From an unicellular cyanobacterium SU3 (GTDB taxonomy: Bacteria; Cyanobacteriota; Cyanobacteriia; Cyanobacteriales; Microcystaceae): a stretch of 64,000 nt of DNA. Of the stretch, positions 17,544 to 26,921 are shown piece by piece. The stretch lies in assembly GCA_002172675.1 (NCBI GenBank), contig NETF01000012.1, positions 1 through 64,000 of the forward strand, given 5' to 3'. Position 1 is the first letter of the stretch; each line of letters opens with the position of its first letter. The notes under the pieces are model-generated. The model was given only the letters and a program-made list of their open reading frames with translations. It did no database searches and was not told the origin of the DNA. A program made the position numbers and the translations under genes.

Positions 17544-19556
17544 TTAGCTTAAAACAGCTTTTGCTTTAGCTAAAACATTATCAACACTAAAGCCAAATTT
17601 TTCCATACAAGTTGCACCAGGAGCAGACGCACCGAAACGGTCAATACTTACGGTATCACCTTCAGTACCGACATATTTCGCCCAACCAAAGCTAACGCCA
17701 GCTTCAACGGACACCCGTTTTGTAACCGCCTTAGGTAAAACAGACTCTTTATAAGCTTCGTCTTGCGCTTCAAATAACTCCCAAGAAGGCATAGAAACCA
17801 CACGAACTTTCTTCCCTTCGCCAGTTAATTTTTCTGCTGCACCGACACAAAGGCTAACTTCTGAACCCGTACCAATGAGGATAATATCAGGGGTTCCATC
17901 ACAGTCGACAATGGCATAAGCCCCCTTACTAACCCCTTCGATAGAAGTTCCGGGGAGGTTAGGGACATTTTGACGAGTGAAAGCCATCAGAGTAGGAGCG
18001 TTTTGTTTCGCCTTCTCAATGGCGACTTTATAAGCTCCAGAACACTCATTACCATCTGCAGGACGAATCACCGTTAAATTAGGAATGGCGCGTAAAGAAG
18101 CCAAAACTTCCACGGGTTGGTGAGTCGGTCCATCTTCCCCTTGTCCAATGGAGTCGTGAGTCATCACCCAGATAGAGCCAGCTTGGGATAAGGCCGATAA
18201 ACGGATAGAAGCCCGCATATAATCGGTAAAGATGAGGAAAGTCGCACCATAAGGAATTAAACCAGAACCATGTAAGGCCATTCCGTTACAGATAGCACCC
18301 ATACCATGCTCTCTGACCCCAAAGTGAACGTTACGGTTCTCGAAGGCTCCTTTTTGGAAGTCCCCAGAAACCTTTAATTCCGTTAGGTTAGAGTGGGTTA
18401 AATCAGCCGAACCCCCGATTAATTCAGGAATTACAGGAGCCAACTTATTGAGGATAGCAGCAGAATGCTTACGAGTGGCTGTGGCAGAATCTTCAGGGGT
18501 AAACGTCGGTAGTTCTTTCTCCCAACCTTCACGCAGTTGACCACTTAAATAGCGTTCAAACTCAGCAGCTTCTGCGGGATATTTTGACTTGTAAGTTTCA
18601 AACGCTTTATTCCATTCGGCTTCATAGTTGGCACCGCGATCAATGGCCTTATTCATGTGGCTTAGTACATCTTGAGGCACGACGAAAGGCTCATGATCCC
18701 ATCCTAAATTATGACGGGTTAACTCAATTTCTTCAGCCCCTAAAGCAGCCCCGTGAATACCGGCGGTGTTTTGTTTATTGGGGGAACCGTAACCGATGGT
18801 GGTGGTTACTTTAATCATCGAAGGCTTATCGGTAACTTTTTTGGCTTCTTCTATTGCCTTGGCAATACTATCTAAATCGGTGTTACCATTTTCCACATGG
18901 AGAACGTGCCAACCGTAAGCTTCAAAGCGTTTAGATACATCTTCGGTAAAGGCTACATCGGTCGAACCATCGATAGAGATATGGTTATCGTCATAAAGGG
19001 CAATGAGTTTGCCTAAACCCCAATGGCCAGCAGCCGAACAAGCTTCACTGGCAACCCCTTCCATATTGCAACCATCCCCTAGGATGACATAGGTGTAATG
19101 GTCAACAATGGTAGCATCAGGTTTGTTGAAAGTAGCGGCCAAATGAGCTTCTGCTAAGGCTAAACCCACCCCATTGGCGATCCCTTGTCCTAGAGGTCCG
19201 GTGGTAACTTCAATCCCTTCGGTTTCAAAGTTTTCTGGGTGTCCTGGGGTTTTCGATCCCCATTGACGGAATTGTTTGATGTCTTCGATGGTGACACTAT
19301 CGTAACCGGTCAAATAGAGTAAGGCGTACTGTAACATACAGCCATGACCCGCCGATAAGATGAAGCGATCGCGGTTAAACCATTTGGGATTTTTGGGGTT
19401 AAACCGCATGAACTGATCCCACAGGACATAAGCCATCGGGGCCGCGCCCATGGGCAGTCCTGGGTGTCCTGATTTTGCTTTTTCTACAGCATCAACTGCT
19501 AAAAAACGAATAGAATTAATACAAAGTTCTTGAAGTGACTGGGTGGCAGCGACCAT
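17544..19556 (-). CDS. tkt: Transketolase
   Basis: This 670-residue thiamine-diphosphate enzyme moves two-carbon units in the Calvin cycle and pentose-phosphate pathway. The ThDP motif G-D-G-C-N-M-E-G-V (near 157) and the D-D-N-H metal/cofactor segment are intact, as are G-H-P-G-L-P-M-G near 29 and the central [11 protein letters not shown] motif. Length is normal. Codon use is richer in GC than its neighbours, as expected of a highly expressed gene. A strong terminator follows. Confidence 0.97.
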   Translation of the reverse strand: MVAATQSLQELCINSIRFLAVDAVEKAKSGHPGLPMGAAPMAYVLWDQFMRFNPKNPKWFNRDRFILSAGHGCMLQYALLYLTGYDSVTIEDIKQFRQWGSKTPGHPENFETEGIEVTTGPLGQGIANGVGLALAEAHLAATFNKPDATIVDHYTYVILGDGCNMEGVASEACSAAGHWGLGKLIALYDDNHISIDGSTDVAFTEDVSKRFEAYGWHVLHVENGNTDLDSIAKAIEEAKKVTDKPSMIKVTTTIGYGSPNKQNTAGIHGAALGAEEIELTRHNLGWDHEPFVVPQDVLSHMNKAIDRGANYEAEWNKAFETYKSKYPAEAAEFERYLSGQLREGWEKELPTFTPEDSATATRKHSAAILNKLAPVIPELIGGSADLTHSNLTELKVSGDFQKGAFENRNVHFGVREHGMGAICNGMALHGSGLIPYGATFLIFTDYMRASIRLSALSQAGSIWVMTHDSIGQGEDGPTHQPVEVLASLRAIPNLTVIRPADGNECSGAYKVAIEKAKQNAPTLMAFTRQNVPNLPGTSIEGVSKGAYAIVDCDGTPDIILIGTGSEVSLCVGAAEKLTGEGKKVRVVSMPSWELFEAQDEAYKESVLPKAVTKRVSVEAGVSFGWAKYVGTEGDTVSIDRFGASAPGATCMEKFGFSVDNVLAKAKAVLS

Positions 19557-20062
19557 AATTTTTCTTGAAATAAACTACGATAAGACAACAATTCAGTACG
19601 GAGTGGGCAACTCCCGATCTGTAATTTGCCCCAAGGTTTGTCTTTATCATCCCACTCTTGGGTAACGATGGGAAGATATAGGATAACAATTTTCTGATCA
19701 ACTTTAAATCTTATGGGGACGATAAGGATATTCAGTCGATCAGCAATATCTTTGTTACCCTTGGGGATGAGTCGAGGCAGTTGAGTTGGATTTTTATCCT
19801 AATTATTTTATTATTTTTCTGTTTTAGTGGCCATCTTTTTTCAGATAATTGCCTTAAGCTCAAAAAAAAGATTAAATTTATTAAATATCAACATAAACAA
19901 CTTAAAAAAGTTCTCTGTATCCCGTTTGTCTATAGCAACGAAAGATGTTTATTTGATGACTCAATCCCACTAACAATTCTGCCAAGAAGCGATAAACTAT
20001 AGAAACGGACGACACAAAGCAAAAGTAAAAAGAGACGAAAAAATTAGGAGATTTGTATTATT
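19557..20062. other. Intergenic region between tkt and gor
   Basis: About 500 bp. The first part must carry the tkt promoter. A TTG-initiated frame of 73 residues (19781-20002) begins with a hydrophobic run, but its start is weak and its tail has no recognisable content. GATTTGTATT with AGGAG at about 20044-20049 serves gor. I see no RNA gene. Confidence 0.4.
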
Positions 20063-21415
20063 ATGAGTTATGATTTTGATTTATTTGTTATTGGTGGCGG
20101 TTCAGGAGGTATTGCAACTGCCAGAAGGGCTGCAGAATATGGGGCAAAAGTCGGATTAGCAGAAAATAATCGCTTAGGGGGAACCTGTGTCAATGTAGGT
20201 TGTATTCCCAAAAAATTAATGGTTTATACGTCTCATTTTCCAGCAGCGTTTCAAGAGTCTCAAGGATATGGCTGGAGTCCGGTTAAAAGTACCTTGGATT
20301 GGTCAAAAATGATCACGTCTGTTCAACAAGAAACTCAACGTCTTAATGGTATTTATCAACGGATGTTAGATAAGTCCAATGTAGAACTTTATCGGGACTA
20401 TGCAAAATTACTTGATCCCCACACCATAGAAGTGGGAAATACTAAAGTTACCGCCGAAAAAATCTTAATTGCAGTGGGTGGACACCCCGTTACACCAGAT
20501 ATTCCAGGGATTGAAAATACGATCATTTCTGATGATATGTTTACCCTAGCTGAACAACCGAAACGACTGGTAATCTGGGGAGGGGGTTATATAGGGGTAG
20601 AATTTGCCTGTATTATGCGCGGGTTAGGATCAGATGTCATTCAAATTATTCGTCGAGATAAAATTCTTAATGGTTTTGATGAAGATATTAGAACCACGAT
20701 TCAAGAGTCAATGGAACATCATGGTATCCAAATCCTTAAAAATTGCACCATTACCTCCATTGAAAAAACATCTCAAGGATTAAAAATTTCCCTCGAAGGG
20801 GATCAAAATAATGAGATGATCTTAGCTGATACCATCAGTTTAGCAGCCACCGGACGAAAACCCAGTTTAGATAATTTAGGATTAGAAAATGCCGGGGTTG
20901 AAGTTAAAGAAGAGGCGATCGCAGTTGATAAATATAGCTGTACGTCTCAAGAGAATATTTATGCTGTCGGAGACTGTACTGATCAAATTAATTTAACCCC
21001 TGTCGCTATCAATGAAGGACGGGCTTTTGCTGACACCCATTTCGGCGGAAAGTCTCGCATTATGAGTTATGAAAATGTTCCCTCTGCTGTGTTTAGTACC
21101 CCCGAAGCAGCTACGGTAGGGTTAACCGAAACAGAAGCGAAAGAACAGTACGGAGAAGACGCTATCAAAGTCTATCGCAGTAAATTCCGTCCCATGTACT
21201 ACGTTTTACCAGGAAAAGAAGAAAAAACTCTAATGAAATTAGTGGTGCATCAAGAAACAGAACAAGTGTTGGGGGCCCACATGGTCGGAGACTACGCGGC
21301 TGAAATTATTCAAGGGGTTGCGATCGCTGTTAAGATGGGAGCGAAAAAATCTGATTTCGATGCAACGGTTGGTATTCATCCTACTTCAGCAGAAGAGTTT
21401 GTTACTATGCGTTAA
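20063..21415 (+). CDS. gor: Glutathione-disulfide reductase
   Basis: This 450-residue flavoprotein reduces oxidised glutathione with NADPH. The FAD motif G-G-G-S-G-G-I-A is at 11-18. The redox-active disulfide is C42-V-N-V-G-C47, the second nucleotide fold is G-G-G-Y-I-G-V-E near 172, and the C-terminal H-P-T-S-A-E-E has the catalytic His-Glu pair. The I-I-R-R segment after the second fold fits NADPH preference. AGGAG precedes the ATG. Length is normal. It fits the glutaredoxin and peroxiredoxin genes elsewhere in the window. Confidence 0.95.
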   Translation: MSYDFDLFVIGGGSGGIATARRAAEYGAKVGLAENNRLGGTCVNVGCIPKKLMVYTSHFPAAFQESQGYGWSPVKSTLDWSKMITSVQQETQRLNGIYQRMLDKSNVELYRDYAKLLDPHTIEVGNTKVTAEKILIAVGGHPVTPDIPGIENTIISDDMFTLAEQPKRLVIWGGGYIGVEFACIMRGLGSDVIQIIRRDKILNGFDEDIRTTIQESMEHHGIQILKNCTITSIEKTSQGLKISLEGDQNNEMILADTISLAATGRKPSLDNLGLENAGVEVKEEAIAVDKYSCTSQENIYAVGDCTDQINLTPVAINEGRAFADTHFGGKSRIMSYENVPSAVFSTPEAATVGLTETEAKEQYGEDAIKVYRSKFRPMYYVLPGKEEKTLMKLVVHQETEQVLGAHMVGDYAAEIIQGVAIAVKMGAKKSDFDATVGIHPTSAEEFVTMR

Positions 21416-21426
21416 TTGTATCTTCA

Positions 21427-21456
21427 CCTCACCCACATCAGAGTTGTGGGTGGGAG
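21427..21456. terminator. Hairpin after gor
   Basis: CACCCACA and TGTGGGTG form an 8-bp stem around a short TCAGAGT loop a few bases after the gor stop. There is no long T-run, so terminator function is only possible. Confidence 0.4.
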
Positions 21457-21573
21457 TTAACGAAGTCTGAAGCTCCTAACCTCCAACCCCTTCAAGACTT
21501 ATTGCCTATGTCTGATGTTCATCTATGATTTTAATAATTAAATTAAATGCTCTTATTAAGTTATTTTTCACCT

Positions 21574-22086
21574 CTAAGATTGATTGGATCGATAAATGTC
21601 CATAAGATTATTATAAAATATAGTTTTTCTTTCGTACTTCATTCCTAACTTTTTAAGCACTCTTACTGATGCTGTATTTGTAGGTTCGACAATTCCAAGA
21701 ATATAAGGCAAATTAAATTGTCTAAATCCTTGTTTAACCACTGCTGCTGCTGCTTCAGTTGCTAATCCTTTCCTCCAAAACTCTGGAGCTAGTCGATACC
21801 CAATCTCCGGTTCATCTACGTTGTCAACTTGCTCTACTGCAATACCACAATAGCCGATCAATTGATTACTTCGTTTGTGTATAATTGCCCATTTTCCAAA
21901 ACCATGTTTCTTATATGAATTGATAAAACCGTCTACTTTCATTGACGTTTGTTCAAATGAAAGAATACCAGTTGGAGAAAATTCCATCACTTGTGGATTT
22001 GCCAGTATTGGTGCAAGTTTATACGAATCTTTAGGTTGAAATTCTCGTAATATAAGACGTTGCGTTTCTAACCACATCGTTTTCAC
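21574..22086 (-). CDS. GNAT-family N-acetyltransferase (RimJ/RimL type)
   Basis: This 170-residue protein has the RimJ-like start L-E-T-Q-R-L-I-L-R-E-F, the central G-Y-C-G-I-A segment, and the acetyl-CoA-binding Y-R-L-A-P-E-F-W-R-K-G-L-A-T-E-A motif (about 97-111), with N-x-A-S-V-R-V-L-K-K-L-G-M near 140. These proteins acetylate N-termini of ribosomal proteins or small amines; the substrate cannot be told from sequence. Length is normal. It stands alone on the minus strand. Confidence 0.88.
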   Translation of the reverse strand: MKTMWLETQRLILREFQPKDSYKLAPILANPQVMEFSPTGILSFEQTSMKVDGFINSYKKHGFGKWAIIHKRSNQLIGYCGIAVEQVDNVDEPEIGYRLAPEFWRKGLATEAAAAVVKQGFRQFNLPYILGIVEPTNTASVRVLKKLGMKYERKTIFYNNLMDIYRSNQS

Positions 22087-22261
22087 AAGACTTTAAAAGT
22101 TAAAGCAAATTTCCTCCTATTATATCATTTTTGTAAGAAAAATTATGACACTTAAAAATAATTAAACTCGAAAAAATAAATCCGAACTCCTAACGGATAA
22201 ACCCTAAATCTTTACCCTCAACCTCCTTAAGACTTGTTACAAGATCCCTCATCTCTATGTT

Positions 22262-22306
22262 ATGAATAGGGACATAATTAAAACATTTTTTTGTGTCCCT
22301 ATTCAT
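22262..22306 (-). terminator. Long hairpin at the end of the 22.3 kb membrane gene
   Basis: ATGAATAGGGACA (22262-22274) and TGTCCCTATTCAT (22294-22306) are perfectly complementary around an AT-rich loop of about 19 bases. The right arm overlaps the stop codon of the minus-strand gene. The loop contains a seven-A run on the minus strand. It may end transcription or stabilise the transcript. Confidence 0.5.
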
Positions 22307-22637
22307 GACATAATGCCCATACAAAATACACAACGGGTAAATATAAGGTAACTAGGAAAAGAAATATATATTCGGAAATTTTAAATAACTTTTCTACTAC
22401 AAAATTTTCTTTTTCTTTAAAAGAATTGCTACCATATTGAATAATAAGAAAGAAGCCAAACAGGAAACTACTATATCGATCAAACTTATCATAATCATTA
22501 ACAACTATACACAGTTTAGTATATCGAAAGCCTTTTTCAACTAAGAAAAGAGTAATAGCAAATAATATTAAAATAGTGATAACACCTAAATTAATCACTT
22601 GAACTAAATTATCAATAGATTTATTTTCATTATCCAT
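22299..22637 (-). CDS. Small two-helix membrane protein
   Basis: This 112-residue protein has hydrophobic segments at about 13-32 and 88-108, and a middle part rich in Phe, Tyr and Lys. I do not recognise it. A degenerate copy of its first half and of the sequence beyond its start recurs at about 24628-24710, next to the Nudix gene, so this locus arose by, or took part in, a segmental duplication. Base composition is very AT-rich. Expression and function are unknown. Confidence 0.45.
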   Translation of the reverse strand: MDNENKSIDNLVQVINLGVITILILFAITLFLVEKGFRYTKLCIVVNDYDKFDRYSSFLFGFFLIIQYGSNSFKEKENFVVEKLFKISEYIFLFLVTLYLPVVYFVWALCHE

Positions 22638-22660
22638 GTTAAATTTTAATCCATTAAGCT

Positions 22661-22752
22661 AATATCGTTAATCCTTGTCAATAATCATTTAATTGGCAAT
22701 CATGATCATGAGAAAGATTGCCTAATGGTAAACTATCAAGGGAATAAGTATA
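22661..22752 (-). pseudogene. Duplicated 3' end of a Nudix gene
   Basis: This stretch closely follows the 3' end of the intact Nudix gene at 24712-24800. Both contain ATTAAGCTAATA, GTTAATCCTT, TCATTTAA-TGGC, and TCATGAGAAAGATT followed by ACCTAATGGTAAA or GCCTAATGGTAAA. The copy breaks up after about 90 bp and encodes no usable protein. It is a fossil of a duplication that also included the start of the neighbouring two-helix gene. Confidence 0.65.
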
Positions 22753-22794
22753 AATATATTCAATAGTTGTTTTACAAAAAAAATTTTTTTATCT

Positions 22795-23130
22795 TTATTC
22801 AGCCGTCCAAACCACGTTATCACCTTGTCCCCAAAATCCATCGTATTTAGTTAATCTTAAATCTCCATACACTTTAGTTTGACAAGCTAAACGACGATTT
22901 TTTTCTAAAGAATGGGGAGGTAAAGAACGTCTTGCTTTATCTTTCCAGTTAGCTTCGGATACTAAACCTTCTATTTCTAAGGCACAAGTTCCACAGGTTC
23001 CAATACCCCGACAATTGATCATTTTTGCTTGACCATTATAAAGATCAATATTGTTTTTAAGAAGAACACGGCGTAAATTTTCTCCTTGATGACAAGTCAT
23101 AGTTTTTCCCTGTGCAGTAATTTTAAACAT
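22795..23130 (-). CDS. [2Fe-2S] ferredoxin
   Basis: This 111-residue plant-type-fold ferredoxin has cysteine ligands C40-x5-C46-x2-C49-x33-C83. The first spacing is one residue longer than in photosynthetic ferredoxin PetF (x4). It thus belongs with the divergent cyanobacterial ferredoxins rather than the main photosynthetic one. It should carry electrons to a specific partner. The best candidates are the Rieske oxygenase or the FAD monooxygenase just upstream on the same strand (28 bp gap to the latter's C-terminal end). Confidence 0.88.
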   Translation of the reverse strand: MFKITAQGKTMTCHQGENLRRVLLKNNIDLYNGQAKMINCRGIGTCGTCALEIEGLVSEANWKDKARRSLPPHSLEKNRRLACQTKVYGDLRLTKYDGFWGQGDNVVWTAE

Positions 23131-23157
23131 ACAATCACTAATAATAGAAATTTTCCT

Positions 23158-24606
23158 TTAATTATACATTACAATAAAGAATAAAATTAAGATAATGCCT
23201 AAAACACCAGTACCCCATAAAATTTTTGTTGTTCTGTTACTTTTAGCAAGAATTTCTGAATAAGATAACTCATGATTTTGAATGAGAACAAAGGAATGAG
23301 GACTAAATAGAAAAGGTAATAAACGACTCAATAATAAACGAATAAAAAAGTTGACACTCCATAATTTTTTTTGTAAAGGATCTTGATTATATTGCCAAGG
23401 ATAACTAATCTGAACTAAACGAATTAATGCTTTAATATCATCTTATCGTTGGTTTTGATAAATTGGAAATGCCTCAGACAGATTATCTTTAGTTTCCTCT
23501 AATATTTCTTGCAAGATATAAACATCTTCTAAAGCAGAATTAACCCCTTGTCCAATATCAGGGGGAAAACAATGAACAGCGTCCCCTAATAAGATAACAG
23601 CTGTGCCTTTATTTATATCAGGTTCTCCCCAAATTTTATAGACTCTTGAACAAAATTGAGGAATAGGAAATTTCCCCCCTTCACTCTTAGTAAATCTTGC
23701 TATTTCTTCCTCAGAAATAATCTTTTCTAAAGGAATTTGAGGAAAAGCTGTTTTTAAAAATTGTTTAACTTCTTCTGATGTTTTTAATTGCCAAATTTGA
23801 TGATTGGGGTAAGTAATAATATTAGCGGTTCTAGGTTGGTTAGGATTTTTAAAAGGTAATAAGCCTAAAGAAATTGCTTTCTTTTTTTCCTTAAAAATAG
23901 AGCGAATCGCATAAGCCATTGTAGATTTAGTTATATCGTTTTCTTCTTCTGATAAAGGAAATTGAGGCGGTAAAGTAAGCACTTTATACCTAAGTCCAGA
24001 ACTAGGAGAAGGAAACATTTGCATGACAAATGAATTAGATTTTTCTTCGGTTTCATGGAGCGTTTGAAGAACAATTGAGTTGAGTCCATCACCCCCCACT
24101 AATAAGGTTGGAGTAAAGATTAGTTGTTGATTCTTTTGATCTTGAGCGATAACTTTTAACTGATCTTCAATGACTTTAATTTCATGACAATTAGTATTAA
24201 ATAAAACTTGAATAGAGCCTTGCCATTTTTTTTGAATTTCTTCATAAAATAATTGTACAAAAGAAGCTCTAGGCAACCAATAGGCGGTTTTTCTTTCAGG
24301 ATCAACGATAGGAAGTTTTGTTACTTTTCGTGTTCCATCTGGTTTAATAAGTGTTAAATAAAAGTCTGTGTTAGGAACACTTAAATCAGCAAGTTTATCA
24401 GTAAGATTTAATAAATCTGTTAATTTTTGTCCCCGACCATCAATTTGATAGTTAAAAGATTTATCTGGTTCATAATAATCAGCAGCGGGTCTTTTTTCAA
24501 TTACGATAATCTCTTTCCACCCTCTTTTTGCTAACATTAAAGCAGTGCCTAACCCAGTGGGTCCTCCCCCAATAATGACTACATTCTTTTTGTAAAAGTA
24601 ATTCAT
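23158..24606 (-). pseudogene. FAD-dependent monooxygenase with an internal stop
   Basis: From 24606 the frame encodes a kynurenine-3-monooxygenase-like flavoprotein: G-G-G-P-T-G-L-G near 13, and the FAD motif G-D-A-V-H-C-F-P-P-D-I-G-Q-G near 340. A TAA at 23443-23445 follows Q-N-Q-R. The same frame then continues without further stops for 94 codons: D-D-I-K-A-L-I-R-L-V-Q-I, W-S-V-N-F-F-I-R, and a hydrophobic C-terminal helix, ending at TAA 23158-23160. That tail is what full-length relatives have. One base change explains the stop. The 387-residue product keeps the FAD domain but lacks the membrane anchor, and it might still be active. Confidence 0.8.
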
Positions 24607-24627
24607 AATAAATAATATTAATTTAAA

Positions 24628-24710
24628 GCATTTTTAAACTAGAAAAAGAGTTAAAGGAAACAATATTAAAATATTGATAATACCTAAATCAACCAATTTA
24701 TTTCAATTAT
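24628..24710. repeat. Second copy of the duplicated segment beside Nudix
   Basis: This non-coding gap shares ACTA-GAAAAAGAGT and AATATTAAAATA-TGATAA-ACCTAAAT with the coding region at about 22545-22610, in the same orientation. Relative to that copy about 40 bp are missing before the Nudix end. The two copies form imperfect direct repeats about 2.1 kb apart, enclosing the ferredoxin and monooxygenase genes. Confidence 0.6.
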
Positions 24711-25165
24711 TAAGCTAATACAGTTAATCCTTTTAAATAGTCATTTAACTGGCGATCGTGGTCATGAGAAAGATTACCTAATGGTAAATTATTGAGGGAG
24801 AATGCTTCAATTCCTACTACTTCTAGAGTATCTTCTACAGCAAAATTTCCTGTAACTTCTGCTTCTATTAAAATAGAAATAGAGTGCATTCTTGGGTCAC
24901 GATCCATTGAAGAATAAACCCCCACTAAACGACCAACTTTTAATAAATCTAACCCTGTTTCTTCTTTTAATTCTCGCTTAGCTGTGGTTAAAATGTCTTC
25001 TCCCCAGTCCACAATACCCCCAGGAAGTCCCCATTTTCCTGTATCTTTTCGCTGAATCAAAACAATCCGGCCATCAGGAAGCACTGGAATAATTGTAGCA
25101 CCTGTAATAGGGTGACGAAAAATAATCCCCATTACGGCCTTTATATATCGCCATATTTGATTCAT
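24710..25165 (-). CDS. Nudix hydrolase
   Basis: This 151-residue protein has the complete Nudix box G-G-I-V-D-W-G-E-D-I-L-T-T-A-K-R-E-L-K-E plus E-T-G-L-D (about 49-73), which binds metal and cleaves nucleoside diphosphate-linked compounds. Substrate is not predictable. It sits between the Rieske oxygenase and the FAD monooxygenase on the same strand. Its 3' end is duplicated at 22661-22752. Confidence 0.92.
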   Translation of the reverse strand: MNQIWRYIKAVMGIIFRHPITGATIIPVLPDGRIVLIQRKDTGKWGLPGGIVDWGEDILTTAKRELKEETGLDLLKVGRLVGVYSSMDRDPRMHSISILIEAEVTGNFAVEDTLEVVGIEAFSLNNLPLGNLSHDHDRQLNDYLKGLTVLA

Positions 25166-25235
25166 GTTAATAGTATCACTCTTTAAAGGTAAGGATGGTT
25201 AATTATAGCAAGTAGTCAGTTAATCAAAGTGTTAG

Positions 25236-26621
25236 TTACCAATCATATAGTTTTCTAATGGGTAATCCATGTCTCGGTAAACCACTCATAAAACTATGAC
25301 GTAAATCATCGGAGAGCAATGAAATCAAAACACTTATGACAGCAAAAATTGTTGATAAAATTGCAAGTTTACTTGAGATTGGTAACAGCAATAAAAGTAA
25401 TGTTAAAATTGAAAAAATCATAATTGAATAACGAGAATAGCTTTCAACTTTTCCTAAAAAGTCTACAGTAGCTCGACAACTGGGACAGTATTTTGTGTGT
25501 CGATGCCATCGATCATATAATTGTTCTTCTGTCAAGGCTTGATATGACTTTTCTTGCACATTTTCCCAAGCTGGTGTTCCCCCAGCAAACTGATCCAACC
25601 ATTGGCGAAAAGTAATAATTCCTACATCAGCTTTAGTGGGTAAAAAATAATTTTTGTTCCAAGGTTTGTTTAAGGTAGATTGTAAGGTTTCTTGGGAGTG
25701 CATAACCATTAAATCTTGGTCGCTTAACTGATAATTTGATAGATGTTGAAAGCCTATTTTTAATTGTTTTGGTAGCTGATCTAACATCAATTTTTTTTGT
25801 GAAAAACTGTGGTTAAAAATGAACTTACCAATATAACGGCATCGACCGGGTTCAGTGGGAACAAAATAGAGTTGAGATAACATCATATTCCCATTAGAAT
25901 AACGGTAAATGGTCGTATTGCAACAAGGAGGACTAAATTTTCTAGTTGCTTCCATATCTTTGTTAAAAATATTGTAACCACTATGTTTTAAGGTAAAACC
26001 TGCTTCTGCTGATATTTCTTCTATTGCTTTAAAATAAGTCATCGGCACAGTTCTATCAGGAGAAAACCCAAATAAACCTTCATGAAGAAATTGAGCATGG
26101 GACGGATCAAAACTACTTTCTACTGAAACAATATAACCCACAGGAACTTCTGATAAATGCCAGTCTGTAGCGGTCACATCTAAACCACATTCGGGAATAA
26201 TTGCTGGTTCTTTTAACTGACAATCTTTAAATGCTGTTTCTGTATCGTCAGGCCAAATCCATAGTAATCCCTGTTTAACTTGTGTGGGATAAACTGTTAC
26301 TTGTGAACGAGGACTATTACAAGCTGTTTTTATAGCTTCTTCTTCTTTTAACATAGGAATTTTTGTACAGTTTCCTTCCTCATTAAAACACCATCCATGA
26401 TGGCGACACATTAGGGTTCGGTCTTCCTCTATTTTTCCTAAAGAAAGTTGTGCTAACTTATGAGGACATTGGTCATCCATAACCACCCATTGTTGATTTT
26501 TATTCTGCCAAATAACCAAATTTTTACCCAAAAGGATAACAGGAGTGGGAACAGAAGCATCCAAATAACTTAATGGACTGATAGGATACCAGTTTTGACT
26601 CCAAGAAAATTGATCACTCAT
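25236..26621 (-). CDS. Pheophorbide a oxygenase-like Rieske oxygenase
   Basis: This 461-residue protein has an N-terminal Rieske cluster C52-x-H54 and C72-x2-H75, and a mononuclear iron site in the segment E-S-S-F-D-P-S-H-A-Q-F-L-H-E (about 166-179). The C-terminal C-P-S-C motif (about 380) is characteristic of the PaO/TIC55/ACD1 group, and two membrane helices lie near 400-440. Plant relatives open pheophorbide or modify chlorophyll-related molecules using ferredoxin. A ferredoxin is encoded in the same gene run, which supports electron supply from it. The actual substrate is unknown. It is divergent from crtR. Confidence 0.88.
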   Translation of the reverse strand: MSDQFSWSQNWYPISPLSYLDASVPTPVILLGKNLVIWQNKNQQWVVMDDQCPHKLAQLSLGKIEEDRTLMCRHHGWCFNEEGNCTKIPMLKEEEAIKTACNSPRSQVTVYPTQVKQGLLWIWPDDTETAFKDCQLKEPAIIPECGLDVTATDWHLSEVPVGYIVSVESSFDPSHAQFLHEGLFGFSPDRTVPMTYFKAIEEISAEAGFTLKHSGYNIFNKDMEATRKFSPPCCNTTIYRYSNGNMMLSQLYFVPTEPGRCRYIGKFIFNHSFSQKKLMLDQLPKQLKIGFQHLSNYQLSDQDLMVMHSQETLQSTLNKPWNKNYFLPTKADVGIITFRQWLDQFAGGTPAWENVQEKSYQALTEEQLYDRWHRHTKYCPSCRATVDFLGKVESYSRYSIMIFSILTLLLLLLPISSKLAILSTIFAVISVLISLLSDDLRHSFMSGLPRHGLPIRKLYDW

Positions 26622-26888
26622 GATTATTAAATCTTTTTACTTTTTATTTAATTTTAACGTTTTATTGATGTTTAAGCTGCCTTCTAAGAAATCATTAAAA
26701 TAGTCATGTTTTATTCCTGAAATGACCCCTACCTAAACTACTCTTAACTTATGAAGTCTTATCGGCAAACTAATGAACTACACTTTAAGCTTGAGTTTTC
26801 GTAATTTAACCTCAATCTTTATATAAGATGAGATAATGTTACAAATCTTTATTAAATTTCTGTTATCGTGTAAACTACTCAAAGATCA
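26622..26888. promoter_or_regulatory. Divergent promoter region, Rieske oxygenase and crtR
   Basis: About 265 bp between two divergent genes must hold both promoters. I see AT-rich stretches and TTATCGTGTAAACT just upstream of crtR, but no confident operator. Confidence 0.35.
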
Positions 26889-26921
26889 ATGATAATGTCG
26901 ATAAAGGAGCAAGAAACAGCC

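Noticed and set aside
19781-20002. 73-residue frame with hydrophobic start between tkt and gor
   Set aside because: TTG start without a ribosome-binding site, a composition typical of AT-rich random frames, and no recognisable domain.
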